NCBI GenBank assembly: GCA_963770485.1
Contig: CAVYPX010000016.1
Location: forward strand, 1,051,920-1,115,919
Direction: 5' to 3'
Origin: CAVVEC01 sp963770485
GTDB taxonomy: Bacteria > Acidobacteriota > Terriglobia > Terriglobales > Acidobacteriaceae
Length of the DNA: 64,000 nt
Below are positions 1 through 8,999 of this stretch, one piece after another; positions within the stretch are counted from its first letter, which is position 1, and each line of letters begins with the position of its first letter. Made by a program: the position numbers and the translations under genes. The notes below the pieces were generated by a model, which saw only the letters and a program-made list of their open reading frames with translations, had not been told where the DNA came from and searched no databases.

Positions 1-293
1 ATGGGGACGATCGCTGCAGCCAGAATCGTGTGAGAAATCAGGATGCTGAAGTACAGCGGACGCGACCATCCTTTGCCCTGAAAATGCACCGAGCCCACAT
101 GCCAGTGGTAGTACAGATAGCACGTCAAGAACAGGCTCGATGAAATCAGCGCGGTAATCATGACAGCACGATGTGCGGCCATGCGGCCATGTTTGATGAA
201 GCTGCGCCCGATCAGAAGAAGAATCGCGCTGGCGCCATTTAGGCTGGCGTCAATGGCGGGAAAAGCAGCGTACTGTGGCGGAACTTGCATCAT
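1..293 (-). CDS. DUF420 family membrane protein (CtaM-like), 3' end outside window
   Basis: Translating the minus strand from ATG at 293 gives an open frame of 97 codons running off the window edge, so the gene is partial. The protein is hydrophobic: a first membrane segment near residues 16-32, then a second containing TCYLYYHWHVG, with the HFQGKGWSRPLYFSIL stretch typical of DUF420. Known family members (YozB/CtaM) help assemble haem-copper cytochrome oxidase. The start overlaps the stop of the ABC permease upstream as ATGA, indicating translational coupling. Neighbouring ctaA supports a role in oxidase maturation. Family assignment is by recognition of the motif, function is inference. Confidence 0.75.
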   Translation of the reverse strand, partial: MMQVPPQYAAFPAIDASLNGASAILLLIGRSFIKHGRMAAHRAVMITALISSSLFLTCYLYYHWHVGSVHFQGKGWSRPLYFSILISHTILAAAIVP

Positions 294-1117
294 GCAGCTG
301 GCCTCGTGGTGCGCCGGTTGACCATGAAAAAGCACAATCCAAACATGCAAACCGTAAACAAGGCTAGCACCGCTATGGAAATGGGCAGCGCGGACACCGT
401 CGCGCTTGCTGGATACAGCAGGCGGCGCAGCGCTTCGACACCGTAGGTCAGCGGGTTGATTTGCATCAGAAGCCGCAGCCAGCCCGAAGCCCCCGATACT
501 GGGAACATCGCGCCCGAGAGCAGCCAGAGCGGGATCAGAAACAAGTTGATGATTGCATGGAAAGCTTGTGTGGAGTCCATCGGCCAGGCGATGGCGAATC
601 CCAGAGCTGTGAGCGCGAACGAAACCAGGAAAACCACCAGCACGACCAGCAGAAAATCTCCGGCGCTCATGTGTACGCCGACAAAAGGCGCGAATGCCAG
701 AAAAACTAGCCCTTGAATCGCCGACAAAGTGGTCCCGCCCAGAACCTTGCCGAGCACGATTGCAGAGCGTGGCACCGGGGCAACCATTACGGAAAGTAAG
801 AAGCCTTCTTTGCGATCTTCGATCACCGACATCATGGTAAAAATCGAAGTGAACAGCACAATCATGATCAGCGCGCCGGGGTAGAAGTAATCCAGATAGT
901 GCTGCTGCCCGGCGGCGTTGCCCGAGCGGAACGAACTGCCGAAGCCGGAGCCGATGACGAGCCAGAACAGCAGCGGCGAGGCGATCACACCGATCACGCG
1001 CGAGCGTTGACGGTAGAAGCGAACGATTTCCCGCCACCACAGCGTGAACGCGGGAAGAGCTACTCCGGATGAAACCGGAGCCACTCGGGTGGTCAAAGTT
1101 GCAGCTCGTGTAGCCAC
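290..1117 (-). CDS. ABC-2 type transporter permease
   Basis: 275 residues starting at GTG 1117, with AGGAG about 10 bases upstream. The sequence has six hydrophobic segments in the ABC2_membrane arrangement: a first helix around residues 40-57, then the ExxxGF cytoplasmic loop (EDRKEGFLLSVMVAPVPR) that is characteristic of DrrB/NodJ-type permeases, and a terminal helix near residue 255. It would form the membrane half of an exporter with the ATPase encoded just upstream. The substrate cannot be read from sequence; position between ctaA and a DUF420 gene suggests oxidase biogenesis (haem, copper or an assembly factor). Stop overlaps the DUF420 start by 4 bases. Confidence 0.85.
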   Translation of the reverse strand: MATRAATLTTRVAPVSSGVALPAFTLWWREIVRFYRQRSRVIGVIASPLLFWLVIGSGFGSSFRSGNAAGQQHYLDYFYPGALIMIVLFTSIFTMMSVIEDRKEGFLLSVMVAPVPRSAIVLGKVLGGTTLSAIQGLVFLAFAPFVGVHMSAGDFLLVVLVVFLVSFALTALGFAIAWPMDSTQAFHAIINLFLIPLWLLSGAMFPVSGASGWLRLLMQINPLTYGVEALRRLLYPASATVSALPISIAVLALFTVCMFGLCFFMVNRRTTRPAA

Positions 1118-1241
1118 GTTAACTCGTCTCCTGCGAAACCAGCTTTTCTTTGCGTCCTTCGCGATGCTTTGCCAACTTAGCGGTTAGAAGCTTTACCGCA
1201 AAGATCCCGAAGATCTCGCAAAGGCCGTGAAGAAAATCGGG

Positions 1242-2243
1242 TTACGTCTGTTCTGCCTCTTCGCCCTCGGTCCAGAATCTGTGTCCTGTACGGTGAATGA
1301 AAACGTCTTCCAGCGTCGGCTTGCTGACCGAGATCGCTTCAATCTCGCCCGGGAAAGCCTCGACCACATCGGTGATGAAGCGATGGCCGTTCTCGCGCTC
1401 GAGGCGAACCTGGCCTTGCAGTACTTGCGCATCTAAGTGAAATCGAGTACGGATCCGTTCCGCGAGCGACTCCGGATCCTCTGCATCCAAAAGAATCACG
1501 TCTCCACCAATCTCGTGCTTCAGGTCATTGGGCGTGCCTAGCGCAACCACTTTGCCGGTGTTGAGAATGGCGAGCCGGTCACAGCGTTCGGCTTCCTCCA
1601 TGAGATGAGTGGTCACCAGCACCGTCACATGCTCTTCATCCCGCAGGACAGCGAGGTATTGCCACAGATCGCGTCTTGCTCCGGGGTCGAGCCCGGTTGT
1701 TGGTTCGTCCAGCAACAAAACCGACGGGTGATGAAGCAGCCCTTTGGCCAGTTCCAGTCGCCGCTGCATGCCGCCGGAAAAAGTCTCGGCCTTTTCGTCG
1801 GCGCGGTCGGCTAACCCCACACGCCCCAACATTTCGGCAATCCGCAATTTCAAGGAGACGCCGTGAAGGCCATACAAATGGCCCTGGTGCCACAGGTTTT
1901 CGGCCGCCGTTAATTTCACATCGATGCTCTGGGCCTGGAAGACAACTCCGATCTGGCGCCGCAGCCGGTTGGGGTCCCGGGCGACGTCAAATCCCATGAT
2001 CGAGGCGCGTCCGCCGGCGGGAATCATCAAGGTAGAAAGAATTCGAAACAGCGTTGTCTTCCCGCTGCCATTCGGTCCCAATAGCCCAAACAATCCGGCA
2101 GGCAGGACTTCAAACGACACCCCGTCAAGGGCAGTGCGATCACCATAACGATGCACGACGCTTTGGACAGAAATAACAGATTGTGTGACAGCGTCGTCCG
2201 TTTCGGAGCCAGCTACAGCGTAGGCGGGTGTTTTGGAAGCCAC
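1242..2243 (-). CDS. ABC transporter ATP-binding protein (DrrA/CcmA type)
   Basis: 333 residues, GTG start. Walker A GPNGSGKTT (about residues 57-65), signature FSGGMQRRLELAKGLL, Walker B LLLDEPTTGLDPGA followed by the switch histidine in TTHLMEEAERCD. The C-terminal roughly 80 residues form the extra domain common in DrrA-like exporter ATPases. It energises the adjacent ABC-2 permease, whose gene begins 124 bp downstream. Encoded between ctaA and the permease in a haem/oxidase assembly context. The N-terminal 20 residues before VISVQSVVHRYG are poorly constrained, so the exact start is uncertain. Confidence 0.9.
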   Translation of the reverse strand: MASKTPAYAVAGSETDDAVTQSVISVQSVVHRYGDRTALDGVSFEVLPAGLFGLLGPNGSGKTTLFRILSTLMIPAGGRASIMGFDVARDPNRLRRQIGVVFQAQSIDVKLTAAENLWHQGHLYGLHGVSLKLRIAEMLGRVGLADRADEKAETFSGGMQRRLELAKGLLHHPSVLLLDEPTTGLDPGARRDLWQYLAVLRDEEHVTVLVTTHLMEEAERCDRLAILNTGKVVALGTPNDLKHEIGGDVILLDAEDPESLAERIRTRFHLDAQVLQGQVRLERENGHRFITDVVEAFPGEIEAISVSKPTLEDVFIHRTGHRFWTEGEEAEQT

Positions 2244-2335
2244 AAGGTATTTTACAGTACCCGTGGGGAAGTTCTCAGCGGCCGACGATAAACGCTTTCG
2301 TCACGGCTAGACAGCCGGCCGGCGTCAGCCTGCAA

Positions 2336-3274
2336 CTATGCGGTTACGGGTTCTTGTTGTGCGCCTGGGACCCGTTCTTCAAATGAGACCGGGACATGGC
2401 GCCAAACCTCAATGGCGAGAACCACTGCGCTGGCCAAAAGCAATGCTCCAACCGCGACATGGGCCACGGTCGAGATCACCATGGGCATCTCGGGCTGGAC
2501 TGTGTCGTGACCCCAGGCGACGCGGGTCAGGAACGCAAGGAACCCGAGGCAGAGTTGCACGATCAGCAGTGAGACGAGGAGAATCGCCGGACGGCGCACC
2601 GCTTCGACCTTCGAATAGATAGACAACGCACGAATGGCCGTCCACGTGAGCACGTAGGCCACGATAGCGGCGTTCGCCACGTGCGGCCACCAACTCATTC
2701 CGTGATGGCGAAACATCGCACCAAGGATCAGCTGAACATAGAGCACGAAGATAGACAGCAAAGTCAGGGTGATGAGGCTAGGACGGCGCGTGTCCAGCTC
2801 GATCTGGGGAACCTCTTGGACCCATCGGCGCCCCGTAAACACCGCGATTGTGACCGTGATGCAAAAGAAAGTCTGCCCCAGCGCGGCGTGGGCGGAAGAT
2901 ATCAGTGGAGGCAGGTAAAAAAGTACAGTGAGGCCGCCCAAAATTCCTTGAGCAATCACTGCGCCCAGCGCGCCCACGCCCAGAATCTTCATCCAGCGCC
3001 GCTTGTCGGTTCGCCAGGTCCAGATCGCGAGAATGATAGTCAGGCAGCCGACGAACTCGGCGATCATGCGGTGAGTGTGCTCAAACCTCACGCCGCCGAC
3101 CATATTCGGAATCTTGTAAAGCGAACCGAAAGAAGTCGGCCAGTCAGGGACCGAGAGACCGGCGTCGTTGCTGGTGACCAGGGCACCGGCAATGATAAGA
3201 AGAAAGGCCCCGCATGCGGTGAAGACCGCGAAGCCATGATGCGCGCGATTATACGGTGTAGCGAGGCCCTTCAG
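2336..3274 (-). CDS. ctaA: haem A synthase (COX15/CtaA)
   Basis: Converts haem O to haem A for cytochrome aa3-type oxidases. The first in-frame ATG (3103) would delete the first helix, yet the frame upstream is open and encodes the diagnostic GALVTSNDAGLSVPDWPTSF segment, so the true start lies upstream. No ATG, GTG or TTG is available before the in-frame stop; a CTG at 3274 lies 6 bases after AGGAG (3281-3285) and yields a 312-residue protein beginning MKGLATPYNRAHHGF. Four conserved histidines are visible (EHTHR, SAHAALGQ, PHVANA, AHVAVGA), matching the two-fold four-helix bundle. About eight membrane segments. Confidence is high for identity and moderate for the CTG start. Confidence 0.88.
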   Translation of the reverse strand: MKGLATPYNRAHHGFAVFTACGAFLLIIAGALVTSNDAGLSVPDWPTSFGSLYKIPNMVGGVRFEHTHRMIAEFVGCLTIILAIWTWRTDKRRWMKILGVGALGAVIAQGILGGLTVLFYLPPLISSAHAALGQTFFCITVTIAVFTGRRWVQEVPQIELDTRRPSLITLTLLSIFVLYVQLILGAMFRHHGMSWWPHVANAAIVAYVLTWTAIRALSIYSKVEAVRRPAILLVSLLIVQLCLGFLAFLTRVAWGHDTVQPEMPMVISTVAHVAVGALLLASAVVLAIEVWRHVPVSFEERVPGAQQEPVTA

Positions 3275-3320
3275 AACCGGCTCCTGGATTCGGACGGTTT
3301 TTCGTAGTGCTTACGGCACG

Positions 3321-3350
3321 GCGGCTGCGGGCGTTCTCGCCCGCAGCCGC
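3321..3350. repeat. perfect 13-bp hairpin between cupredoxin gene and ctaA
   Basis: GCGGCTGCGGGCG and its exact reverse complement flank a TTCT loop. The hairpin lies 112 bp after the cupredoxin stop and 46 bp before the ctaA start. No T-run follows on either strand, so it is not a classical intrinsic terminator; it may attenuate, terminate by Rho, or protect mRNA ends. Confidence 0.7.
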
Positions 3351-3462
3351 CAGCGTGACACGTTGACACAGCCAGACGAAGCTGGCCCTCAGCGCGGGCG
3401 AAGACGGCCGCGCCGCGAAATAGCTTGGGCCGGACTGGCGCGACGCTCGCCATCGGCAGAAG

Positions 3463-4251
3463 CTACTGCGCCTTGAACGTCTGGTCTACGGTCTTGCTGT
3501 CCTTGGCGGCCAGTGTGACTTTCTGATCCTGTTCGCCCAACTTCTCCTGCACGAACGCAATGGTGTAATCGCCCGGCGGCAGGCCCTTGATCTCGTACTT
3601 GCCATCGGGTCCGGTGACTGCATAGAACGGGCTCTTCACCACGTTAACGTACATCCTCATCCAGGGGTGCTGGTTACACTTCACCGGCAGCATGATTTCT
3701 TCGCGGGCGAAACTCTTCTCCAAGGGTGCGGCCTGCGGAGGCTGAGACTCGTTCCACTCGCGGTTGGACTGCGGCGTGGGGTGGATATTGTGCGTCGTCG
3801 GATCGTCGTTCTTGATCTCGATGTTCTGGCCGGCCATCGCGCCCAGCACGTGAGGATGGTATTTGCAACCTTGCTGATCAATCGTGACGGAATCTTTGGG
3901 AACGTCGAAGGTGCGATTCCCAAGGCCATCTTTCACGTACACAAAAACGTTAGCCACATTCCCACCGTCCACGACCATGGTCTCGGCGGTATTTGTGCCC
4001 TTGCAAGCTGGATCTTGGCTCATGTCAATCTTGGCCGACTTGGGAGCTGCGCCATCCAGTTTCACAGTGCCGTTGACCGAAGCAACGGTGGCGGGATCAA
4101 TGGGTGTTGCTGCGGCGGCAGGTTGCGCTTCCGTTGCCGGAGCGGCCGCTGGTTGCTCGCTGGTGGCCTCCTTCTTGCTGCAGCCAACCAGGACCCAGAG
4201 GCCGAGGAAGAAGAGCAAGCCGAGCATTGCTACAGATGTTTTCTTATTCAT
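3463..4251 (-). CDS. cupredoxin-like lipoprotein with carboxypeptidase-regulatory-like domain
   Basis: 262 residues. A lipoprotein signal (LGLLFFLGLWVLVGC, lipobox LVGC, Cys about residue 24) is followed by a Pro/Ala-rich linker, then a beta-rich domain beginning ATVASVNGTVKLDG. Residues THNIH and CNQHPWMRM supply a His and a Cys-x2-His-x4-Met pattern like the type-1 copper site of plastocyanin. The C-terminal YEIKGLPPGDYTIAFVQE is a carboxypeptidase-regulatory-like strand set. It directly follows the octahaem cytochrome gene, so an electron-carrier role between the bc complex and the oxidase is a reasonable inference. Copper binding is not proven. Confidence 0.72.
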   Translation of the reverse strand: MNKKTSVAMLGLLFFLGLWVLVGCSKKEATSEQPAAAPATEAQPAAAATPIDPATVASVNGTVKLDGAAPKSAKIDMSQDPACKGTNTAETMVVDGGNVANVFVYVKDGLGNRTFDVPKDSVTIDQQGCKYHPHVLGAMAGQNIEIKNDDPTTHNIHPTPQSNREWNESQPPQAAPLEKSFAREEIMLPVKCNQHPWMRMYVNVVKSPFYAVTGPDGKYEIKGLPPGDYTIAFVQEKLGEQDQKVTLAAKDSKTVDQTFKAQ

Positions 4252-4401
4252 GATGTCGCCCTTTCGTAAAGTGTCGAATGTGTTGTTTGAAATTCCGAAT
4301 GCAAGTTACCAGTTATCCCGAGGGTTCTCGTCCCTGGAATACGCGGGGCGGGACGCCCACACGACAGCCGCCGGGACGGCGGCGCTACAAAACTAATCAT
4401 T

Positions 4402-7400
4402 TTACCGCGAACCGCCGTTGCCTGCTGCTGAATGCAAGGCGGCCGCCTGCTTGTGGCTGCCCGCAGGCGCAGTCGAGGCGCGCGTTCGACCCATAGCCGC
4501 AGCAACACGTCGCTGTTCTTCCGCGGTCAGCTGGAAAATGTACTCCACCAGCAGCTTGTTGTGGTCCTTGTCGTATCCCTGGAATGACGGTGGGGTTGGG
4601 CCGGCAAACACCCACTGGTTTTTCTCGCGGCGGAAAAGTCCCGAAGGCATGGACGTCCCCGGGCTGATGGCCTGAGGATCAAGCACCCAGCGTTCCGCCC
4701 AGTCGGGTTTCAGCCGCCCCTTGGCTAGCAGGAAATTCGGCGCGGTGGCGATCTTGTCATGTTGCGGATCGCCCGTGGCATGGCACTTGAGACAAGGTGC
4801 TGCCGTGCTGGAGAACAGGCTGCGCGCCATCTCCGTTTCTTTCGCCGTCAGAACCGGGACCTGTTCAGGGATGTACGGCATGGGCTGCTGTGAGAGCGCC
4901 TGGAAGAAGCGCACCAGTTTGCGCAGCTCATTATCCGAAAAGGAGAACGTCGGCATGCGGACCTTGAGGTACGGGCGCACGCCGTTGCGGTTCGTGTCCG
5001 TCTCGCTCAGCGACGGATTGGACAAGAAGCGCCGCAACCACTCAGGATCGACCCGCGCCCCCTCGGTCAGCAGTTTGGGCGGGAGTTGCTCCTTCCAGTC
5101 CGGATCCTGGTACTTCTTCATTCCCATGAGCACCGTCTGCTGGCCCGGAATGAACTGATGGCATCCCATGCAGTTGTATTTCCTGACGATCCACCAGCCT
5201 TCCTGAATGTCGTGCCGCGCGTCGCCGGGCCGATACTGGTAATCGGAGGGCAGGGAACTCTCCTCGCTTCCCAGGAGGAACGTGGTGAGCGCCCGAACCT
5301 GTTCCTGGTTAAGGTGCAGGTTCGGCATGCGCAGGGCTTCTGTTTCAGATTTGACCTTACCCTGGTCGTAGATGTTTGGCTCAGCGAGTTTATGTTCGAA
5401 GAAGCCCTTGTGGTCATACCAGGGATCTTTCGCAGGGCCCTCGGGCAGCCGCGCTAAGTCTTCGGGATTCGTAATCGGTTCTTTTCCGCCGCGTTGGGCA
5501 ACTTCGGTGAAGAGAGCGAAATCGAGACGCTCAATCGGCTTGCTGCCTTCAAAGGTCAGTTCGGTGCCAATGCGGCCTTCGTCCTCCATGCCGGAAATCT
5601 CGTGACAGCCAGCGCAGCCGTAATGACGAACCCACTTCTTGCCTTCATCCTTCAGCTTCGGGTCATCCATGAACGATGCGTCGGCATAAGACGAAGGCTC
5701 CTGCTTCTTCTGCGTCATCAGATACGATGCGATGTCCTGCGCATCCTCGACACTGAGGCGCAGGCTCGGCATCACCGTCATGTTCTGAACTTGCAGTTCG
5801 TGGCCATCGTTGGGGCACTGGCTGTGTTGCAGGTCGAACTGGTAAGGCAACCCTTTCCTGGCGTAATCCTCAGGGCCGATGTCCTTCTTCTCGTACGGGC
5901 AATAGGGACGGGTGCGCTGGCGAGCATTGTGGATCCAGCGCACCAGGTAATCGTAGTTGGCCTTCTCGCCGACTCGGCTTAGGTTCGCGGCGAAGGTGCC
6001 ACCTTGCATCTGATCGCCTTCGCCGATCGAGTGACAAGCCAGACAGCCGCGAGTTTCAAACAGTTCTTTGCCGTGTTCGGCATTGCCAGGCTTTTGTTTG
6101 GGAAGCGGATCGGTGAACGCTGATTGCCACAGATACGCAGAAATCGCCTGTATCTGATGGTCGGTGAGGCGGAAGTTCGGCATCTTGGTCGTCGGACGGA
6201 AATCCGTCGGTTTTTTCAGCCACACCGGAATCCAGTTCTTGTTCACCTTGAGCCGGACGTCTTTCAGGTTCGGGCCAACCTTCTTCTGGTCCTGCATCAG
6301 GCTGTGGGACTGGAAATCAAGCTGCTGGATACGGCCATCCATCTTACTGTTAGAAACCTTGAGCGCTATGGCCTTGTCGTTCAGCCGGTTGGCTTCGTCG
6401 TTGGATTCGGCGGCGTCGGCCTGCTTCATCAGATACGCAGCCTGCTTTATGTTTTCTGTCTTCTGTTGTTCCAGTTGCTTGATCTGCTGGCTGACATTGT
6501 TCAGATCTTCGGGTTCCTTGTCGTAACCCTCATAGCGATGACACCCCATGCAGCCTTTCTGGCGGAAAAGGTCCTTGCCTTCGCTGATGGTCCAGCCCAC
6601 ATCGCCACTGATCAGCACCATGTCCGCGGAGTGGCAGGTCTGGCAGCCCGCTTCGACATTCTGTTCGGGAAAGAGCGGCCACAGCCAGTGTTCATAGTTT
6701 CCGTGGGCCTTCTCGATACTCGTCGTGGCACGCCCATTGCCCTGGTGGCAGGGCGAGCAACCAAACTTGTCGGGATCGTGAGCCTTGAGAAGCTCAGGTT
6801 CAGGATGGCTCGTAAAGGCAAGCGCGTAGTCGTCGGGCTTCTTTTCGCCTTTCGGAGTCATGGAAGCCGCGGTCAGCTTCAGCGGCTCCCGGATTCCCAT
6901 GTGGCAGGATTCGCAGCGGTCCACGATGTTCGCTTCCGCGACGTTGATCTGCACGATTTTCGGATCCCACTCTGCCGTCTTCCTCTTCAGGCCATCGATC
7001 TGCGTGGGCGTGAGGTCCACCATGTGCTCCGAGAGATAGGCGGACATCTTCGTGCTGGCCTCAGTGACGGGCTTCAGAACCTCGCCCAATTCCGCGTTTA
7101 ACTTGGTGCGCTCATCCTTGAGGTCGTTGTACTTCTCTTCCAGTTGATTGAAGTTGTATTTCTCTCTGTGCCCATCGGGGAATTCGACCGTCGCCAGCTT
7201 CTGCTTGTATTCCTTGATGTCGTTTTGCTTGCTCTGCTTGGCCGAAGCGCTGGTGTCGGTCTCCATCTCGTAGGTCAGAGCGTTAACGTACGCGCGCCGG
7301 TCGGTGAAGACATTCTGCACCGCAAGAATCTGTGCACTGAGATCGCTTATGTGTATCTGCAGTTCATCCCGGTGTGGCTTGGCAGCAGCGGCGGCTTGTT

Positions 7401-7665
7401 CGTAGGCCCGGTCGAGTTGCTGATATTCCGGATTCTGCGTAACGTCCTTCTCAGATTTTTCGGACTTCGAATCGGCAGTCTTCAGGAACGCGCTGTAGCG
7501 CTGCTTCCATTCGTTCTGGAAAGCTTTCCACGGACGCTGGCCATAAGCTTCGTCCCACAACGCCCAGAACAGCGTCGCCATGAGGATGACCATGGCAATC
7601 ACATAATGAAGCGCGTACGACTTAGTGACTACCGGATCTTGCTCGGGGATGGGTTGTTCAGCCAA
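4402..7665 (-). CDS. octahaem c-type cytochrome of the cytochrome bc complex
   Basis: 1087 residues, TTG start 5-6 bases after a GGGAG ribosome site. One N-terminal membrane helix (about 20-37) precedes a long helical, charged region (45-235, probable coiled coil). Eight CxxCH haem sites occur at about residues 251, 303, 341, 372, 541, 684, 832 and 958, with a second coiled segment (390-460) between sites four and five. The second half contains repeated cytochrome-c-like units with MPNFRL, MPSLRL, MPNLHL and MPTFSF motifs that could give Met ligands. It follows the split cytochrome b genes, so it presumably replaces cytochrome c1 as the outlet of the complex. Length and haem number are far beyond cytochrome c1 or f. 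Confidence 0.9.
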   Translation of the reverse strand: MAEQPIPEQDPVVTKSYALHYVIAMVILMATLFWALWDEAYGQRPWKAFQNEWKQRYSAFLKTADSKSEKSEKDVTQNPEYQQLDRAYEQAAAAAKPHRDELQIHISDLSAQILAVQNVFTDRRAYVNALTYEMETDTSASAKQSKQNDIKEYKQKLATVEFPDGHREKYNFNQLEEKYNDLKDERTKLNAELGEVLKPVTEASTKMSAYLSEHMVDLTPTQIDGLKRKTAEWDPKIVQINVAEANIVDRCESCHMGIREPLKLTAASMTPKGEKKPDDYALAFTSHPEPELLKAHDPDKFGCSPCHQGNGRATTSIEKAHGNYEHWLWPLFPEQNVEAGCQTCHSADMVLISGDVGWTISEGKDLFRQKGCMGCHRYEGYDKEPEDLNNVSQQIKQLEQQKTENIKQAAYLMKQADAAESNDEANRLNDKAIALKVSNSKMDGRIQQLDFQSHSLMQDQKKVGPNLKDVRLKVNKNWIPVWLKKPTDFRPTTKMPNFRLTDHQIQAISAYLWQSAFTDPLPKQKPGNAEHGKELFETRGCLACHSIGEGDQMQGGTFAANLSRVGEKANYDYLVRWIHNARQRTRPYCPYEKKDIGPEDYARKGLPYQFDLQHSQCPNDGHELQVQNMTVMPSLRLSVEDAQDIASYLMTQKKQEPSSYADASFMDDPKLKDEGKKWVRHYGCAGCHEISGMEDEGRIGTELTFEGSKPIERLDFALFTEVAQRGGKEPITNPEDLARLPEGPAKDPWYDHKGFFEHKLAEPNIYDQGKVKSETEALRMPNLHLNQEQVRALTTFLLGSEESSLPSDYQYRPGDARHDIQEGWWIVRKYNCMGCHQFIPGQQTVLMGMKKYQDPDWKEQLPPKLLTEGARVDPEWLRRFLSNPSLSETDTNRNGVRPYLKVRMPTFSFSDNELRKLVRFFQALSQQPMPYIPEQVPVLTAKETEMARSLFSSTAAPCLKCHATGDPQHDKIATAPNFLLAKGRLKPDWAERWVLDPQAISPGTSMPSGLFRREKNQWVFAGPTPPSFQGYDKDHNKLLVEYIFQLTAEEQRRVAAAMGRTRASTAPAGSHKQAAALHSAAGNGGSR

Positions 7666-7705
7666 AGATTCTCCCTCTATTCGTTGAACACAGCTAGATT
7701 TTTCC

Positions 7706-7781
7706 TGTCATTCCGAGCGGAGCGAGGAATCTCGGTTTTTGCCGGGAAGCAGCTAGATTCCTCGCTCCGCTCGGAATGACA
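7706..7781. repeat. 27-bp perfect inverted repeat (interspersed palindrome)
   Basis: Arms 7706-7732 and 7755-7781 are exact reverse complements (TGTCATTCCGAGCGGAGCGA...), separated by 22 bases. It sits inside the bc-complex operon between the cytochrome b C-terminal gene and the octahaem gene. The GTCATTCCGAGC wording also occurs inside the MITE-like repeats elsewhere in the window. Confidence 0.85.
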
Positions 7782-7795
7782 ATTTCTTCTTTACC

Positions 7796-8725
7796 TCACA
7801 CGTTGAACCACGGCGTGATCCACACGTACTTGACATGCAACAAAAGCCGCAAAGCCATCTTGATGGGCAAAGCGATCATAGTCAGCATGAAGAACTGCAT
7901 GATCGAGTACTGCAGGAAACTCATGCGCTTGTAGTCTTTCGGATTGTAGCGGCGAAAGAAGGCGTGCAGCAGAAACCCGCCGGCCGCGAAGTAGCCGCCT
8001 ACCACAATCGCACCAAAAATCGCCTTGCCCAGATTCGACGCAATCCCGAAAAGATCGGGCAAATCGCGGTTTACCTCGTAGATCAGGCGATTGTGATCCC
8101 AGGTCTGCCCCGGCCAGAACCACTGCCAGCCCGGCCCGCGAATAAATGTTCCGATGAGGATCATCGCGACCCACAGAATGACGAAGCCGAACAGGAACGT
8201 CCCAATGGCGAACTTGCGTTGCTTCCAAGTGTAATAACCACTTCCGAGGGGATTGGTGTCGATGTAGGGAATCACCATCAGGCCGATGATAATCAGCGTT
8301 GGCATCACGACGCCGGCGATCCACGGATCAAAGTACACCAACATTTCCTGCAGACCGAGAAAGTACCAGGGTGCCTTCGCAGGATTCATGGTCAGGTTGG
8401 GATTGGAAGGCTCTTCGAGCGGAGCGCTCAGCGTGATCGACCAGACCATCAAGACAATGGTGACAATAATTGCGGCCAGGAATTCAATCCGCAAGAGAAA
8501 AGGCCAGACATGGACTTCTTTCTGCCAGCCGGGACGGAAGGGCCAGCTCTTGCGATGATGCGTCTTGGCCATCGCGGGACTGGTTTCCAATTCGCCGATC
8601 AGTTCGTCGTTAGCCTTGGCCTGCTTCCATGCCAGATAGATGTAGAAGATCAGCAGCGGAATCAGACCCACGATCGGCACGTTGTCAGGTGCCGACGCAA
8701 TCTCCCAAAGTTGATGCCAATCCAT
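7796..8725 (-). CDS. cytochrome b C-terminal subunit (subunit IV-like)
   Basis: 309 residues from ATG 8725, preceded by GGAG at 5 bases; the longer open frame upstream runs into an interspersed repeat and is rejected. Hydrophobic segments begin near residues 17, 78, 138 and 180, with further helices at the C-terminus. It corresponds to the C-terminal, quinol-site half of cytochrome b. The Qo-site PEWY motif appears as KAPWYFLGLQEML, so the catalytic Glu position is replaced, as in several menaquinol-type complexes. Gene order Rieske, b-N, b-C, multihaem c defines a split bc complex in the cytoplasmic membrane. Confidence 0.88.
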   Translation of the reverse strand: MDWHQLWEIASAPDNVPIVGLIPLLIFYIYLAWKQAKANDELIGELETSPAMAKTHHRKSWPFRPGWQKEVHVWPFLLRIEFLAAIIVTIVLMVWSITLSAPLEEPSNPNLTMNPAKAPWYFLGLQEMLVYFDPWIAGVVMPTLIIIGLMVIPYIDTNPLGSGYYTWKQRKFAIGTFLFGFVILWVAMILIGTFIRGPGWQWFWPGQTWDHNRLIYEVNRDLPDLFGIASNLGKAIFGAIVVGGYFAAGGFLLHAFFRRYNPKDYKRMSFLQYSIMQFFMLTMIALPIKMALRLLLHVKYVWITPWFNV

Positions 8726-8770
8726 AGTGTCTCCAGCGCGCGCTCTACGCTCTACCGCGCCTCGCCAAGT

Positions 8771-8982
8771 GTCATCCTGAGCATAGTCGGTCGTGCGCGA
8801 AGCGAACGACCCACGGAGTCGAAGGACCGTTATCAGCTCAGTACCGCAAATAGCCTCGCAGGGAATTCTCACCCTGCATCCCCAAAATGCCTTACGCCAT
8901 CTGAGGCGGTGTAGACATTACAGGGATCCTTCGACTTCGTATGACGTTCATCTCCGTGAACGTCATACTCGCTCAGGTTGAC
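8771..8982. repeat. about 212-bp interspersed inverted-repeat element
   Basis: Begins GTCATCCTGAGC and ends GCTCAGGTTGAC (11 of 12 complementary), with inner arms TCGAAGGACC and GGATCCTTCGA around a roughly 100 bp core. A second member with the same layout and the CAGGGA(A/G)TTCTC core phrase is at 43217-43436. It separates the two cytochrome b genes. Confidence 0.7.
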
Positions 8983-8999
8983 CATGCACTCTTCCACTG

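Noticed and set aside
6124..7101. 325-codon plus-strand frame opposite the octahaem cytochrome
   Set aside because: The minus-strand frame has eight haem motifs; the antisense product has no domain and no ribosome site.
8726..8872. Longer N-terminus for the cytochrome b C-terminal subunit
   Set aside because: The extra 49 codons are translated interspersed-repeat sequence; ATG 8725 has a ribosome site and starts a plausible protein.
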